A DNA stretch of 64,000 nt from Leeuwenhoekiella blandensis MED217 (GTDB lineage Bacteria > Bacteroidota > Bacteroidia > Flavobacteriales > Flavobacteriaceae). Below the pieces are notes generated by a model, which was not told where the DNA came from, searched no databases, and worked only from the letters and a program-made list of their open reading frames with translations. Location of the stretch: assembly GCF_000152985.1 (NCBI RefSeq), contig NZ_CH672395.1:968567-1032566 (forward strand). The letters run 5' to 3'. The translations under genes were made by a program, and so were the position numbers. The first letter of the stretch is position 1, and each line of letters starts with the position of its first letter. Below, piece by piece: positions 10,069 through 18,691 of this stretch.

Positions 10069-10098
10069 TTGTGCGATAATAAAATATGTGTATTTTTG
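10069..10098 (+). promoter_or_regulatory. Probable Bacteroidota promoter for the tRNA-Glu genes
   Basis: A TATTTTTG box at 10091-10098 matches the flavobacterial -7 consensus TAnnTTTG, with a TTG about 19 nt upstream (10069-10071). It is 24 nt before the first tRNA-Glu and 3' of proS. Identified by eye only. Confidence 0.6.
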
Positions 10099-10121
10099 CA
10101 TCCGCAATTAAGCAAAATAAT

Positions 10122-10193
10122 GGTCCGTTCGTCTAGGGGTTAGGACGCCAGGTTTTCATCCTGGTAACAGGGGTTCGATTCCCCTACGGACTA
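10122..10193 (+). tRNA. tRNA-Glu (TTC)
   Basis: 72-nt cloverleaf. Acceptor GGTCCGT pairs with ACGGACT, the D-arm contains GTCTAGGGGTTAGGAC, the anticodon stem-loop is CCAGGTTTTCATCCTGG with anticodon TTC, and the T-arm is AGGGGTTCGATTCCCCT. No encoded CCA. The first of a tandem pair. Confidence 0.97.
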
Positions 10194-10236
10194 CGAAAAG
10201 ATTCACACCTAACGTGTGAGCGTTATTAAACTTAAT

Positions 10237-10308
10237 GGCCCGTTCGTCTATCGGCTAGGACGCCAGGTTTTCATCCTGGTAAGAGGGGTTCGATTCCCCT
10301 ACGGGCTA
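10237..10308 (+). tRNA. tRNA-Glu (TTC), second copy
   Basis: 72-nt cloverleaf, near-identical to the copy 115 nt upstream, with the same anticodon TTC. Differences are in the acceptor (GGCCCGT/ACGGGCT, still paired), the D-loop (ATCGGCT for AGGGGTT) and one variable-loop base. A short inverted repeat (TCACACctaaCGTGTGA, about 10202-10218) lies between the two genes and could serve processing. Confidence 0.97.
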
Positions 10309-10330
10309 CAATTTAAAACAGAGCAAGGTA

Positions 10331-10579
10331 ATGGCAAATCACAAGTCATCTTTAAAAAGAATTAGAAACAGCGAGACTAAGCGTTTAAGAAATCGCTACC
10401 AAAGTAGAACTACACGTAATGCAATGAAAAAATTACGTGAAGCTGATAAGAAAGAAGCAGAGACTTTATTTCCTTCAGTAGTTTCTATGATCGATAAGTT
10501 AGCTAAGAACAATATCATTCACGATAACAAAGCTTCTAACTTAAAGTCTCAACTTGCAAAGCACGTAAACGCGCTTTAA
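10331..10579 (+). CDS. rpsT: 30S ribosomal protein S20
   Basis: 82-residue basic protein of the small ribosomal subunit that binds 16S rRNA. The sequence [20 protein letters not shown] is a typical S20 N-terminus, followed by [17 protein letters not shown] and the C-terminal [18 protein letters not shown]. It starts 22 nt after the second tRNA-Glu, so the tRNA pair and rpsT may share a primary transcript. A strong terminator follows. Confidence 0.97.
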   Translation: MANHKSSLKRIRNSETKRLRNRYQSRTTRNAMKKLREADKKEAETLFPSVVSMIDKLAKNNIIHDNKASNLKSQLAKHVNAL

Positions 10580-10603
10580 TAAGTCCTGTTTAAGAATTAA
10601 GAG

Positions 10604-10637
10604 AACTCCCTCGCAAATTGCGTGGGAGTTTTTTTGT
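10604..10637 (+). terminator. Intrinsic terminator of rpsT
   Basis: Stem AACTCCC / GGGAGTT extended by CGC/GCG across a T-T mismatch, followed by a run of T. It starts 25 nt after the rpsT stop. Confidence 0.9.
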
Positions 10638-10772
10638 TATCTATATTTTTATATGCTTGTTTTCAGTAATGCGAATTAATCGGTTGCTGAAAGTTATTTT
10701 AAATAGGACGGTTGTTTCTATTTTAAGTGGTTCTTGCATTGTACGAATTTTGCTTAGCCTAAATAAGAGCAC

Positions 10773-10807
10773 AAAAAAAGCGGCACCCGATAAGATGCCG
10801 CTTTTTA
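10773..10807 (-). terminator. Terminator of rho (bidirectional shape)
   Basis: Stem AAAAAGCGGCA / TGCCGCTTTTT with a 10-nt loop. The A-run on the left and T-run on the right make it symmetrical, but it lies 22 nt downstream of the rho stop on the minus strand, which is its likely user. Confidence 0.88.
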
Positions 10808-10828
10808 TATTTAAGATGAGATTGGTTT

Positions 10829-12577
10829 CTACCCGTTCATAGAGATTAGAAACTCCTCGTTGTTTTTAGTTTGTTTAATGCGATCGCTGATGAATTCCAT
10901 AGCTTCAATAGGGTTCATATCTGCAAGATATTTACGCATCACCCACATACGCTGAATGGCGTTCTCATTAAGTAACAGGTCATCACGGCGCGTGCTTGAA
11001 GAAGTCAAGTCGATCGCAGGGAAGATTCTTCGGTTAGCGATCTTGCGATCCAACTGAAGTTCCATATTACCGGTTCCTTTAAATTCTTCAAAAATTACTT
11101 CATCCATCTTAGATCCGGTTTCAGTAAGCGCAGTAGCGATGATTGAAAGAGAACCTCCGTTTTCAATATTACGAGCAGCACCAAAGAAACGTTTTGGCTT
11201 GTGAAGCGCGTTGGCGTCAACACCACCACTCAGAATTTTACCAGAGGCCGGCTGAACCGTGTTGTAAGCACGAGCCAAACGCGTGATAGAATCTAAAAGA
11301 ATAACCACATCGTGACCACATTCTACCAGTCGCTTTGCTTTTTCAAGAACGATATTGGCTACGCGTACGTGCTCGTGAGCTTCCTTATCAAAAGTTGAAG
11401 CAACAACTTCACCTTTTACGTTACGTTGCATATCGGTAACTTCCTCAGGGCGCTCATCGATAAGTAAGATCATTTGATAAACCTCAGGATGGTTGGCTGC
11501 GATTGCATTGGCAACATCCTTTAGAAGCATCGTTTTACCGGTTTTAGGTTGTGATACGATCATACCACGTTGTCCTTTCCCGATAGGAGCAAACAAATCC
11601 ATGATGCGTGTTGAGATCGTGCTTTGACGTTCAGCAATATTGAATTTTTCCTTAGGGAATAGCGGAGTCAAATGCTCAAAAGAAACACGGTCGCGTACCA
11701 CACTTGGGTCCAAACCATTGATTTTTGAAACCTTGATCAAAGGAAAATACTTTTCACCTTCTTTAGGAGGGCGAATAACTCCAAGAACTGTATCTCCGGT
11801 TTTTAAACCGAACAATCTAATTTGAGATTGTGAGACATAAATGTCATCTGGAGACGACAGGTAATTATAGTCACTTGAGCGCAAAAAGCCATAACCGTCT
11901 TGCATAATGTCAAGAACACCTTCGCTTTCAATTAAGCCGTCAAACTCATAATCAGGCTCTCTGTAACGGTTACGGGTGTCTTTGTTCCCGTTGTTATTAT
12001 TCGAGTTATTGTTGTTGCGATTGTTGTTATTGCGGTTGCTGTTCGAATTGTTGTTGTTATTCGAGTTGTTGTCCTTAGAATTTCTATTGTTATTCGAATT
12101 ATTATTTGAATTCGAATTGTTGTCTTTACGAGAGCGGTTATTTTTTGATCTGTTGTTGTCAGATTGCTTCGTGTTGTCGTTGTCTGAAGAAGCCTTTGTT
12201 TGTCTTGGTTTGCGCTGTGGCTTTTCGGTTTTTTCTTCAGTTTTACCGCTGGTTTTAGCTTCGTTTTTTTGAGAAGATTCTTTTTGAGGGGTGTCCTTAG
12301 AAGAATCTTTTTTCTCGTCATTAGATGCTGAGCGGGTGTTTTTCTTAGGGGCGCTTTTTTGAGTTTTCTTTTGAGGCGCTTTTGATTTTGTAGGGGTTTC
12401 AGAAGAAGTCTCTTCTATAACTTCTGCAACCGCTTTGGGGTCTGCGGCTTGATGATCAAGAACTTTATAAACCAGATCTAACTTCTTGAGCGATCGGTAT
12501 TTAGGAATGTCTAATCCCTTTGCGATTTCTTGTAATTCAGGCAGCTTTTTAGCTTTTAATTCTGAAATAGTAAACAT
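10829..12577 (-). CDS. rho: Transcription termination factor Rho with a long Asn-rich insert
   Basis: Hexameric RNA-dependent ATPase that ends transcription. 582 residues against about 420 in E. coli. Order: Rho N-terminal helical domain (about 1-45, [20 protein letters not shown]), a disordered insert (about 50-207) that is Lys/Ser/Glu-rich and then Asn-dominated from about 137 to 205, the cold-shock RNA-binding domain (about 210-285, [20 protein letters not shown]), and the ATPase. The ATPase has a Walker [21 protein letters not shown] (Walker B/catalytic Glu region) and the Q/R-loop [20 protein letters not shown]. All core motifs look intact. Rho proteins with long disordered inserts are known in Bacteroidota; the extreme Asn content here is notable. 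Confidence 0.97.
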   Translation of the reverse strand: MFTISELKAKKLPELQEIAKGLDIPKYRSLKKLDLVYKVLDHQAADPKAVAEVIEETSSETPTKSKAPQKKTQKSAPKKNTRSASNDEKKDSSKDTPQKESSQKNEAKTSGKTEEKTEKPQRKPRQTKASSDNDNTKQSDNNRSKNNRSRKDNNSNSNNNSNNNRNSKDNNSNNNNNSNSNRNNNNRNNNNSNNNNGNKDTRNRYREPDYEFDGLIESEGVLDIMQDGYGFLRSSDYNYLSSPDDIYVSQSQIRLFGLKTGDTVLGVIRPPKEGEKYFPLIKVSKINGLDPSVVRDRVSFEHLTPLFPKEKFNIAERQSTISTRIMDLFAPIGKGQRGMIVSQPKTGKTMLLKDVANAIAANHPEVYQMILLIDERPEEVTDMQRNVKGEVVASTFDKEAHEHVRVANIVLEKAKRLVECGHDVVILLDSITRLARAYNTVQPASGKILSGGVDANALHKPKRFFGAARNIENGGSLSIIATALTETGSKMDEVIFEEFKGTGNMELQLDRKIANRRIFPAIDLTSSSTRRDDLLLNENAIQRMWVMRKYLADMNPIEAMEFISDRIKQTKNNEEFLISMNG

Positions 12578-12729
12578 TAATTATAGGTATGAAATTCTGT
12601 AATTGAATTGGTTTGAATGCGAACAAAAAAATTTGAGAGAAGATCTAATAATTTTTTTGGCAAGATAAGTAACCTACATAGAAGCGGTTACCATTATGGA
12701 TACAAGTATACAACAATATTTTTTAATTA

Positions 12730-12763
12730 TTTGGCTCTAGTCTAAAAGAAGTTTTTATTTTTG
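12730..12763 (+). promoter_or_regulatory. Probable promoter of the DUF4293 gene
   Basis: TTTG at 12730-12733 and TATTTTTG at 12756-12763, spacing 22 nt, in line with the flavobacterial TTG-N(17-23)-TAnnTTTG pattern. The box ends 24 nt before the ATG at 12788. Confidence 0.65.
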
Positions 12764-12787
12764 TCACCCGCAATGCATACATAAGCA

Positions 12788-13198
12788 ATGATTCAACGTA
12801 TTCAAAGTATTTACTTATTTCTTGCAGCTCTTGTTGCTGCTGGTTTGCACTTCGCAATTCCGGTATATAGTACAGCAGAAGGAGCGCCTGTTTACGCTGT
12901 AGATCATCTAGAGTTGGTAACTATGTTTTTTGGTAGCGCGTTCTTATCGTTAATTGCGATTTTTTTATTTAAAAATAGAAAGCTTCAGTTTGTTCTGGGC
13001 AGACTTAATATAATATTGAACTTTATTTTGCTAGGTGTATTGGTTTACCAGTCACAACTCTTATCTGGAGGGGCGGCGGCCCCAGAGAAAGGTATTGGGA
13101 TGCTTATTCCCCTCATTTCTATCGTTTTTATCGCTTTGGCCAACAAAGCAATCAAGCGGGATGAGGATCTTGTAAAATCTGTTGACCGGTTGCGATAG
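12788..13198 (+). CDS. DUF4293 integral membrane protein
   Basis: 136-residue protein of the Bacteroidota-specific DUF4293 family, function unknown. It starts MIQRIQSIYLFLAALVAAGL, the family's diagnostic N-terminus, and has four hydrophobic segments (about 5-22, 43-62, 70-88, 102-120) with short loops, ending in a charged tail AIKRDEDLVKSVDRLR. In this phylum the gene is often found beside rho, as here, where it is divergent from rho with 210 nt between them. A strong terminator follows. Confidence 0.9.
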   Translation: MIQRIQSIYLFLAALVAAGLHFAIPVYSTAEGAPVYAVDHLELVTMFFGSAFLSLIAIFLFKNRKLQFVLGRLNIILNFILLGVLVYQSQLLSGGAAAPEKGIGMLIPLISIVFIALANKAIKRDEDLVKSVDRLR

Positions 13199-13225
13199 AC
13201 CTACTATCTTAGTTAATTAGTGCGA

Positions 13226-13260
13226 AAAACCTGCTAGTATGCCAACTAGCAGGTTTTTTT
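13226..13260 (+). terminator. Intrinsic terminator of the DUF4293 gene
   Basis: 13-bp perfect stem (AAAACCTGCTAGT and complement), 6-nt loop, then T7. Starts 27 nt after the stop codon. Confidence 0.93.
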
Positions 13261-13360
13261 ATAGGATTCTTCATTGAATTTTAATACGCTCAGATTACTT
13301 TAGAATTGAAGATTTGTTTCTATAACGCATGCTTTGAGCGCTTTTTCTGCCGTAATTCAT

Positions 13361-13852
13361 TTAGCGTTTCATCTCAATGACTTCGAGATTATCAATCTTG
13401 CCTTGATCTACTGTAAACCGAAGCATCGTACGTACCTTATGAAAACCATGTTTTCCAATAGCTCCGGGATTCATATGAAGTAAATTCAATTTGCGATCTG
13501 GCATAACTTTCAAAATATGCGAATGTCCGCAAATAAATAATTTAGGAGGATCAGCCTTTAATTCTTCTCGTATTGCCGGAGAATATCTGCCCGGATAGCC
13601 GCCTATGTGCGTAATTAAAACATCAACACCCTCACAAGAAAACCTATTGTTCAAAGGGAACTCCTTCCTGATCTCGTGATCATCAATATTACCAAAAACC
13701 GCTCGTAGAGGTGCGACATCTTTTAAAGCTTCAGTCACTGCGAGATCTCCAATATCTCCGGCGTGCCAAACTTCGTCTGCTGCTTTAGCATGTTTTAAAA
13801 TTTGGTCGTCGATGTAACTATGCGTGTCGCTAAGTAAAAGTATTTTTTTCAT
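13361..13852 (-). CDS. YfcE/MJ0936-family metallophosphoesterase
   Basis: 163-residue calcineurin-like phosphoesterase of the small YfcE type. Metal-binding motifs in order: LLSDTHSY (DxH), WHAGDIGD (GD), VFGNIDDHE (GNxDxx, normally GNCD/GNND), FICGHSH (GHS/TH) and LHMNPGAIG. Family members hydrolyse phosphodiesters, with 2',3'-cyclic nucleotides among the reported substrates; the physiological substrate here is unknown. Divergent from truA, with only about 80 nt between the two start codons. Confidence 0.9.
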   Translation of the reverse strand: MKKILLLSDTHSYIDDQILKHAKAADEVWHAGDIGDLAVTEALKDVAPLRAVFGNIDDHEIRKEFPLNNRFSCEGVDVLITHIGGYPGRYSPAIREELKADPPKLFICGHSHILKVMPDRKLNLLHMNPGAIGKHGFHKVRTMLRFTVDQGKIDNLEVIEMKR

Positions 13853-13899
13853 AACAAAAGTATCAAGCAGGCTCTACTTTCAGAGCTGCTACAAAGATG

Positions 13900-13907
13900 T
13901 ATCTTTG
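13900..13907 (+). promoter_or_regulatory. -7 box of the truA promoter
   Basis: TATCTTTG matches TAnnTTTG, with a TTTC at 13878-13881 as a possible upstream element. A transcript starting just downstream would exclude the long in-frame extension back to 13824 and supports TTG at 13932 as the truA start. Confidence 0.6.
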
Positions 13908-13931
13908 CACCTTCAATCACAAACAAGAGGC

Positions 13932-14696
13932 TTGCGGTATTTCATTGAGATAGCATACGACGGAACATCATATCACGGCTGGCAAAGGCAGCCGCAAAGT
14001 ATCACAGTTCAAGAGGTTTTAGAGGAAGCCTTATCAACTTTATTACGGTCTGAAGTTCCTGTGGTGGGTGCCGGCCGAACAGATGCCGGGGTTCACGCGA
14101 CACAGCTTTTTGCACATTTTGAGATTGAAGAATCCTATTCCTTTGAAGCCTTATCGCATTTAAAGTTTAGGTTGAATCGTTTTTTGCCGGAAGCTGTCGC
14201 TGTAAACGCGTTACTACCGGTTTCTGCCGAAGCGCACGCGCGTTTTGATGCGGTACGTCGAAGTTATGAATACAAAATTCATATGGTCAAAAATCCGTTT
14301 TTGGTCAATCAATCGTATTACTTTGAAAAACCTTTGAATGTTGATGCGATGAATGAAGCGGCTGCATTCCTTTTGGGAAGACAAGATTTTAAGTGTTTCA
14401 GCCGTTCAAAAACAGACGTTAAAACGTACATTTGCGAGATTACTGAAGCGAGATGGGATCAAGATGGTGCGCAATTGAAATTTAGTATTTCTGCAGATCG
14501 TTTTTTACGCAATATGGTACGGGCAATAGTAGGCACGCTGCTTGAAATTGGGCAGGGCAAATTAAAGCCTGCAGCTTTAAAAACGATTATAGCTAGCAGA
14601 ACGCGATCTGAGGCTGGAGCATCGGCTCCGGCGCACGGTTTATATCTTACTGAAGTAGCTTACCCTAAAGAAATTTTTGAAAAATATGGCGAGTAG
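13932..14696 (+). CDS. truA: tRNA pseudouridine(38-40) synthase
   Basis: TruA isomerises uridines 38-40 of the tRNA anticodon stem. The chosen TTG start gives 254 residues beginning (M)RYFIEIAYDGTSYHGWQRQP, the exact point where TruA proteins begin. Catalytic Asp is in GAGRTDAGVHATQ, with later motifs FDAVRRSYEYKI, FKCFSR and FLRNMVRAIVGTLLEIG. An extended reading frame to 13824 would overlap the divergent phosphoesterase and its promoter, so I reject it. The end overlaps the ABC exporter gene by 11 nt. Confidence 0.95.
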   Translation: MRYFIEIAYDGTSYHGWQRQPQSITVQEVLEEALSTLLRSEVPVVGAGRTDAGVHATQLFAHFEIEESYSFEALSHLKFRLNRFLPEAVAVNALLPVSAEAHARFDAVRRSYEYKIHMVKNPFLVNQSYYFEKPLNVDAMNEAAAFLLGRQDFKCFSRSKTDVKTYICEITEARWDQDGAQLKFSISADRFLRNMVRAIVGTLLEIGQGKLKPAALKTIIASRTRSEAGASAPAHGLYLTEVAYPKEIFEKYGE

Positions 14697-16455
14697 TAAA
14701 GGAAATGCATTTGATTTTGGCTTATTTAAAAAGCTTTTAAGCTATACCAAGCCGTATCAAGTACGCATGTATTTTGTTGCAATATCTGCGGTATTGATAT
14801 CTATTTGTGCTGTACTTAGACCCATATATATCGAGTATGCGATCGATGAGGGGATGCAGCCCAAAGATATGGATAACCTGATCTACTATATTGGTTTGAG
14901 CCTGCTCGTACTTTTGGGCGAATCTATCTTTCAGTTGCTTTTTATCTACTTTGCCAACTGGCTGGGGCAGCAAGTGGTACTTGATATTCGTGCCAAGCTT
15001 TTTAAGCATATGATCTACTTCAAAATGCAGTACTACGATAAATCTGCTGTAGGAAGGTTGGTAACTCGTGCCGTAAATGATATTGAAACCATTGCGAGTA
15101 TTTTCAGTCAGGGGTTGTTTATGATTATAAGCGATCTGCTTAAAATGCTTGTCATTGCAGGTGTGATGCTTTATAAGAGTTGGCAGTTGTCGTTGATCGT
15201 TTTTGCGATACTTCCGTTTATTCTTTATGCGACCCGCGTTTTTCAGCAGAAAATGAAAGTAGCTTTTGAAGAAGTGCGTACGCAGGTTGCCAATCTTAAT
15301 TCGTTTGTTCAGGAGCGTGTGACCGGAATGAAAATCGTTCAGATCTTTTCGCGTGAAGCGGTGGAACGTAAAAAGTTCAATGAGATCAATCAAAAGCATA
15401 TGAAGGCGTGGAATAAGACGGTCTGGTACAACTCAATCTTTTTTCCCATAGCAGAAATGGTCACTTCAATAACCATTGGTTTGCTCGTGTGGTATGGTGG
15501 TTTGCGAGCAGCACAAAGCGATGTGATCACTATAGGTCTGGTAACTGCGTTTATTCAATTTTCTCAAATGCTTTTTACGCCTTTACGTCAAATTGCAGAT
15601 AAGTTTAACACACTGCAAATGGGAATGGTTGCGGCAAATCGAGTTTTTGGTATTCTAGAAACTGAAGCGCGTATAGAAGATAAAGGTACGCATTTATTAA
15701 GCGGCATAAAAGGTGATCTCAGTTTTGAAGATGTGCGTTTTAGTTATGTGCAGGATGAAGAAGTTTTACGTGGGGTCAATCTTGAAGTAAAAGCAGGCGA
15801 GACGGTTGCAATTGTAGGTTCTACCGGTGCCGGAAAATCTACGATCATCAATCTTCTTGGACGTTTTTATGAAATAGATAGCGGTACCATTAAGATCGAT
15901 GGTGTTGACATTCGAGATGTTCAGGTGGCTTCTTTGCGTTCTGAAATTGCAGTGGTGTTACAAGATGTATTCTTATTTGCAGATTCTATATTGAATAACA
16001 TCACGCTTAATAATCCTGAAATCAGTGAGGAAGATGTCGTTGCCGCCGCAAAGGCCATTGGTGTAGATCAATTTATAAGCAGTTTGCCTAATGGCTATCA
16101 TTATAATGTAAAAGAACGCGGAGCCATGTTATCTAGTGGTCAGCGTCAGCTTATCGCATTCTTAAGGGCTTATGTGAGCAATCCTAGTATTCTGGTTTTA
16201 GATGAAGCGACTTCTTCAGTAGATTCTAACAGCGAATATTTAATTCAGAAAGCAATCAATAAAATCACAAAAGGCCGCACATCTATTGTGATTGCGCACC
16301 GTCTTGCAACCATCAAAAAAGCAGATAAAATCATCGTGATGGAAAAAGGTCAGATCGTTGAAATGGGAAGCCATAAAGAACTTCTACAAGTAGAGAACGG
16401 TCATTATCGCAATCTGCATGAAGTACAGTTTGCAGCCAATCAAGAGCCGGCTTAA
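14686..16455 (+). CDS. MsbA-like ABC exporter (fused TMD-NBD)
   Basis: 589-residue half-transporter that should work as a homodimer in the inner membrane. An N-terminal six-helix exporter domain (about 20-320) is followed by a nucleotide-binding domain: Walker A GSTGAGKSTIINLLGRFYEI, Q-loop VLQDVFLFA, Walker B ILVLDEATSSVD and the H-loop IVIAHRLATI. The ABC signature reads MLSSGQRQLIAFLRA, a normal SGGQ variant. Similar genes are annotated msbA or multidrug exporter; lipid A, lipid or drug export cannot be decided from sequence. ATG at 14686 is preferred over the TTG at 14677 and overlaps the end of truA, implying coupling. Confidence 0.93.
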   Translation: MASSKGNAFDFGLFKKLLSYTKPYQVRMYFVAISAVLISICAVLRPIYIEYAIDEGMQPKDMDNLIYYIGLSLLVLLGESIFQLLFIYFANWLGQQVVLDIRAKLFKHMIYFKMQYYDKSAVGRLVTRAVNDIETIASIFSQGLFMIISDLLKMLVIAGVMLYKSWQLSLIVFAILPFILYATRVFQQKMKVAFEEVRTQVANLNSFVQERVTGMKIVQIFSREAVERKKFNEINQKHMKAWNKTVWYNSIFFPIAEMVTSITIGLLVWYGGLRAAQSDVITIGLVTAFIQFSQMLFTPLRQIADKFNTLQMGMVAANRVFGILETEARIEDKGTHLLSGIKGDLSFEDVRFSYVQDEEVLRGVNLEVKAGETVAIVGSTGAGKSTIINLLGRFYEIDSGTIKIDGVDIRDVQVASLRSEIAVVLQDVFLFADSILNNITLNNPEISEEDVVAAAKAIGVDQFISSLPNGYHYNVKERGAMLSSGQRQLIAFLRAYVSNPSILVLDEATSSVDSNSEYLIQKAINKITKGRTSIVIAHRLATIKKADKIIVMEKGQIVEMGSHKELLQVENGHYRNLHEVQFAANQEPA

Positions 16456-17300
16456 GCTTTGCTAGCTTCGGCTTGCTTTATACTTTCAAAAAGTTCGTCA
16501 AACATCCCCATCTTAACCATAATGGCGATGGAGATCACTGAAATTATGATCAAGAAAACACTCCCGATTACAGCAAATAAGGAGGTTTTTAAAATAAGGT
16601 TGAAGATATTTAGACGATAAAGGCGCTTGAGTACATAGCAGGTATAGAAAATATAGGCAAACATCGCCAGAAAGCTAAACATGCTATATAAAGATGACGA
16701 CCACATGGTTAAAATAACCAAAAAATAAAAAGTAAGGTTGATGTGGCTAAAAGCATACAGATAGATCACCATATGCTCTAAGTAATTGAATTGTTTGTAA
16801 TTCCAGAAAACAAGGCGTGAAATTAAAGCATAAATAGGGATGCTAAGTATGCTCAATAAGGCTTGATATTCTGTTAAGCCAAGGGTTATTTTTTTGACCA
16901 AATTCATCTGAATTTGATTTTGAGTAGCGGGTACTGCCATTTCATCAAAAAAATCGTCTATAAAATATTCTTTAATCACAAACACGTAAATACCCGCAAA
17001 AGAAAGTGATAAAGCAAAATAGCCAAATGCAGAAATGTATTTTTTTCTTACCCCGTTGATGTAACCTCCAATAACATCTTCAGGTTTGGTAAAAAGCGCT
17101 AGAAATGTTTTAGGGAAGGCGCCGTCAATACTCAAAAACCGATCATTAAAATCCTCGAGAAGATTTTTAAAAGTGATGCGATTCTTGATTATTTTGCCAC
17201 CACAACTGTCACAAAAGGCCGCATTAGGAGGAAGGTTTTTTAAGCAGTTTCTGCAATAATCAACAACCACCAGTTTGCTATCTGATTTTTCGGTTTTCAT
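16452..17300 (-). CDS. DUF3667 membrane protein with zinc ribbon
   Basis: 282-residue protein of the DUF3667 family. It opens with a treble-clef-type zinc ribbon CRNCLKNLPPNAAFCDSCGG (two CxxC pairs, about residues 16-34), then the conserved amphipathic stretch FLSIDGAFPKTFLALFTKPE and GGYINGVRKKYISAFGYFAL. Five or so transmembrane segments follow. Function unknown. Its stop overlaps the tail-to-tail end of the ABC exporter by 4 nt, and cdaA is 6 nt upstream on the same strand, so the pair is probably one transcript. Confidence 0.88.
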   Translation of the reverse strand: MKTEKSDSKLVVVDYCRNCLKNLPPNAAFCDSCGGKIIKNRITFKNLLEDFNDRFLSIDGAFPKTFLALFTKPEDVIGGYINGVRKKYISAFGYFALSLSFAGIYVFVIKEYFIDDFFDEMAVPATQNQIQMNLVKKITLGLTEYQALLSILSIPIYALISRLVFWNYKQFNYLEHMVIYLYAFSHINLTFYFLVILTMWSSSLYSMFSFLAMFAYIFYTCYVLKRLYRLNIFNLILKTSLFAVIGSVFLIIISVISIAIMVKMGMFDELFESIKQAEASKA

Positions 17301-17306
17301 AGGAGT

Positions 17307-18089
17307 TTAGCTAAGGTCCTTTCTCAAAATCTCAATAAGTTCGGTTAAGTTTTTAAATAAGACAAACTCACCATCTTTAAGGTAACTAATGTTTCCGGTC
17401 TCTTCGCTCACTACCAATGCAACCGCATCTGTTTTTTCAGTAATGCCTACTGCAGCGCGATGTCGTAAGCCAAAACGCAAAGGAATATTACGCTCATTAG
17501 AAACCGGTAAAATTGCCCGTGTGGCGACAATCGTGTTATCTTCAATTATGGCAGCCCCATCGTGTAGTGTCGAATTTTTAAAGAAGATACTTTCAAGAAT
17601 GGGACGATTCACTTCTATATTCATTTGATCTCCCGTTTGCTTGACAAAATCTAATTGTGTGGTTCGCTGAATTACAATTAGCGCTCCGGTACGCGTCTGT
17701 CCCATTTTATCGCATGCATCAATAATTTCTTCGACTTTTGTTTTAGAAGTGTCTTGTGCTTCGTCCTGAAGAAATTTGATGTGTTTTAAAAGGCCTGTCT
17801 TACGACCAATATTGGTAGACCCAATCATAAGTAGAAACTTTCTGATTTCCTGTTGAAAAACCACAATAAGTGCAAACATTCCAGCACCTATAAACTGTCC
17901 CAGAATGGTACTCAGCATTTCCATCTGGAGCAATTGTGTGATTTTCCACATCACCCAAATGATACAAATTCCCAGAAAAATATTTATGGCGACAGTTCCC
18001 TTTACCAGTTTATATAAGTAGTAGAGTAGGGTAGCCACCAAAACAATATCGACAAGATCGAGTATTCTGAAATTTTCGAGTAGATCCAA
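17307..18089 (-). CDS. cdaA: Membrane-bound diadenylate cyclase
   Basis: CdaA makes the second messenger c-di-AMP from two ATP. The 260-residue protein has three N-terminal transmembrane helices (about 12-32, 36-53, 65-82) and a DisA_N cyclase domain (about 95-245) with the catalytic DGA motif in STLHDGAAIIEDN and the RHR motif in FGLRHRAAVGITEKTDA. There is no adjacent cdaR-like or glmM gene. In many Bacteroidota cdaA follows folP; here folP lies more than 20 kb away. DUF3667 is immediately downstream. Confidence 0.95.
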   Translation of the reverse strand: MDLLENFRILDLVDIVLVATLLYYLYKLVKGTVAINIFLGICIIWVMWKITQLLQMEMLSTILGQFIGAGMFALIVVFQQEIRKFLLMIGSTNIGRKTGLLKHIKFLQDEAQDTSKTKVEEIIDACDKMGQTRTGALIVIQRTTQLDFVKQTGDQMNIEVNRPILESIFFKNSTLHDGAAIIEDNTIVATRAILPVSNERNIPLRFGLRHRAAVGITEKTDAVALVVSEETGNISYLKDGEFVLFKNLTELIEILRKDLS

Positions 18090-18330
18090 AGGTTAGCTGT
18101 TTTTGTAAAAATAGGGTAAAAGTTGCGGTTGTCTAAGTTAAACAATAGGATAATATCTGCTTGAAATAAACCGCATCAAAAACCAAAATCTTAACATAAC
18201 TATAAAAATAGTTGTGTAACTAATTTTTTCGTTTTATGTTTGTTGAAAGGAAATATGTATAAAGGCTCGTTGAGATTTAGCTCTTTATATTTTTAATTAG
18301 TTCACCAAGAATCAACTTAAAAACCTCCAG

Positions 18331-18690
18331 ATGGAAAAATTGACCAATAAAGAAGAAGAGATAATGCACATTATATGGAAGCTTGAGAAAGCCTTTGTAA
18401 AGGAGGTTCAGGCAGGTTTAGAGGATGAGAATTTGCATTATAATACGGTTTCTACAATCGTGCGTAATCTTGAAGAAAAGGGTTTTGTAGGGCACAAGGC
18501 TTTTGGAAAAACACATCAATATTACCCGGTAATTAGCAGAGAAGCTTATGGGAAACGCTTTTGGAATGAAGCGACCCGACGCTTTTTTGACAGTTCGTAC
18601 AAAAACATGGTTTCATTTTTTGCAAAGGAAGAAAAAATCACTGCAGATGAACTTCGCGAAATTTTAGAAATCATAGAAAATAAAAAATAA
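18331..18690 (+). CDS. BlaI/MecI/CopY-type repressor
   Basis: 119-residue winged-helix regulator. The N-terminus MEKLTNKEEEIMHIIWKLEK and the recognition region HYNTVSTIVRNLEEKGFVGH are typical of BlaI/MecI. The C-terminal part (FFDSSYKNMVSFFAKEEKIT) matches the dimerisation region. Members repress an operon and are inactivated by a partner M56 membrane protease. That partner begins 1 nt after the stop codon here. No beta-lactamase gene is adjacent, so the target is unlikely to be classical antibiotic resistance. Confidence 0.93.
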   Translation: MEKLTNKEEEIMHIIWKLEKAFVKEVQAGLEDENLHYNTVSTIVRNLEEKGFVGHKAFGKTHQYYPVISREAYGKRFWNEATRRFFDSSYKNMVSFFAKEEKITADELREILEIIENKK

Positions 18691-18691
18691 G

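Noticed and set aside
10773-10807. Insertion-sequence end or attachment site
   Set aside because: The palindrome is a normal terminator between convergent-side transcripts; no transposase or duplicated target site is nearby.
11932-12321. Frames on both strands over the Asn-rich part of rho (Leu/Phe-rich on plus, Thr/Ile-rich on minus)
   Set aside because: Artefacts of AAC/AAT-rich DNA, which is open in several frames. The rho frame is complete with normal motifs on both sides.
13824-13931. 36-residue N-terminal extension of truA
   Set aside because: It would overlap the divergent phosphoesterase and its own promoter; TruA proteins begin at RYFIEIAYDGT, as from the TTG at 13932.
14737-15399. 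220-codon open frame on the minus strand inside the ABC exporter gene
   Set aside because: Opposite strand to a clear, full-length exporter; product has no domain and its composition (Ile/Lys/His-rich) is that of a shadow frame.
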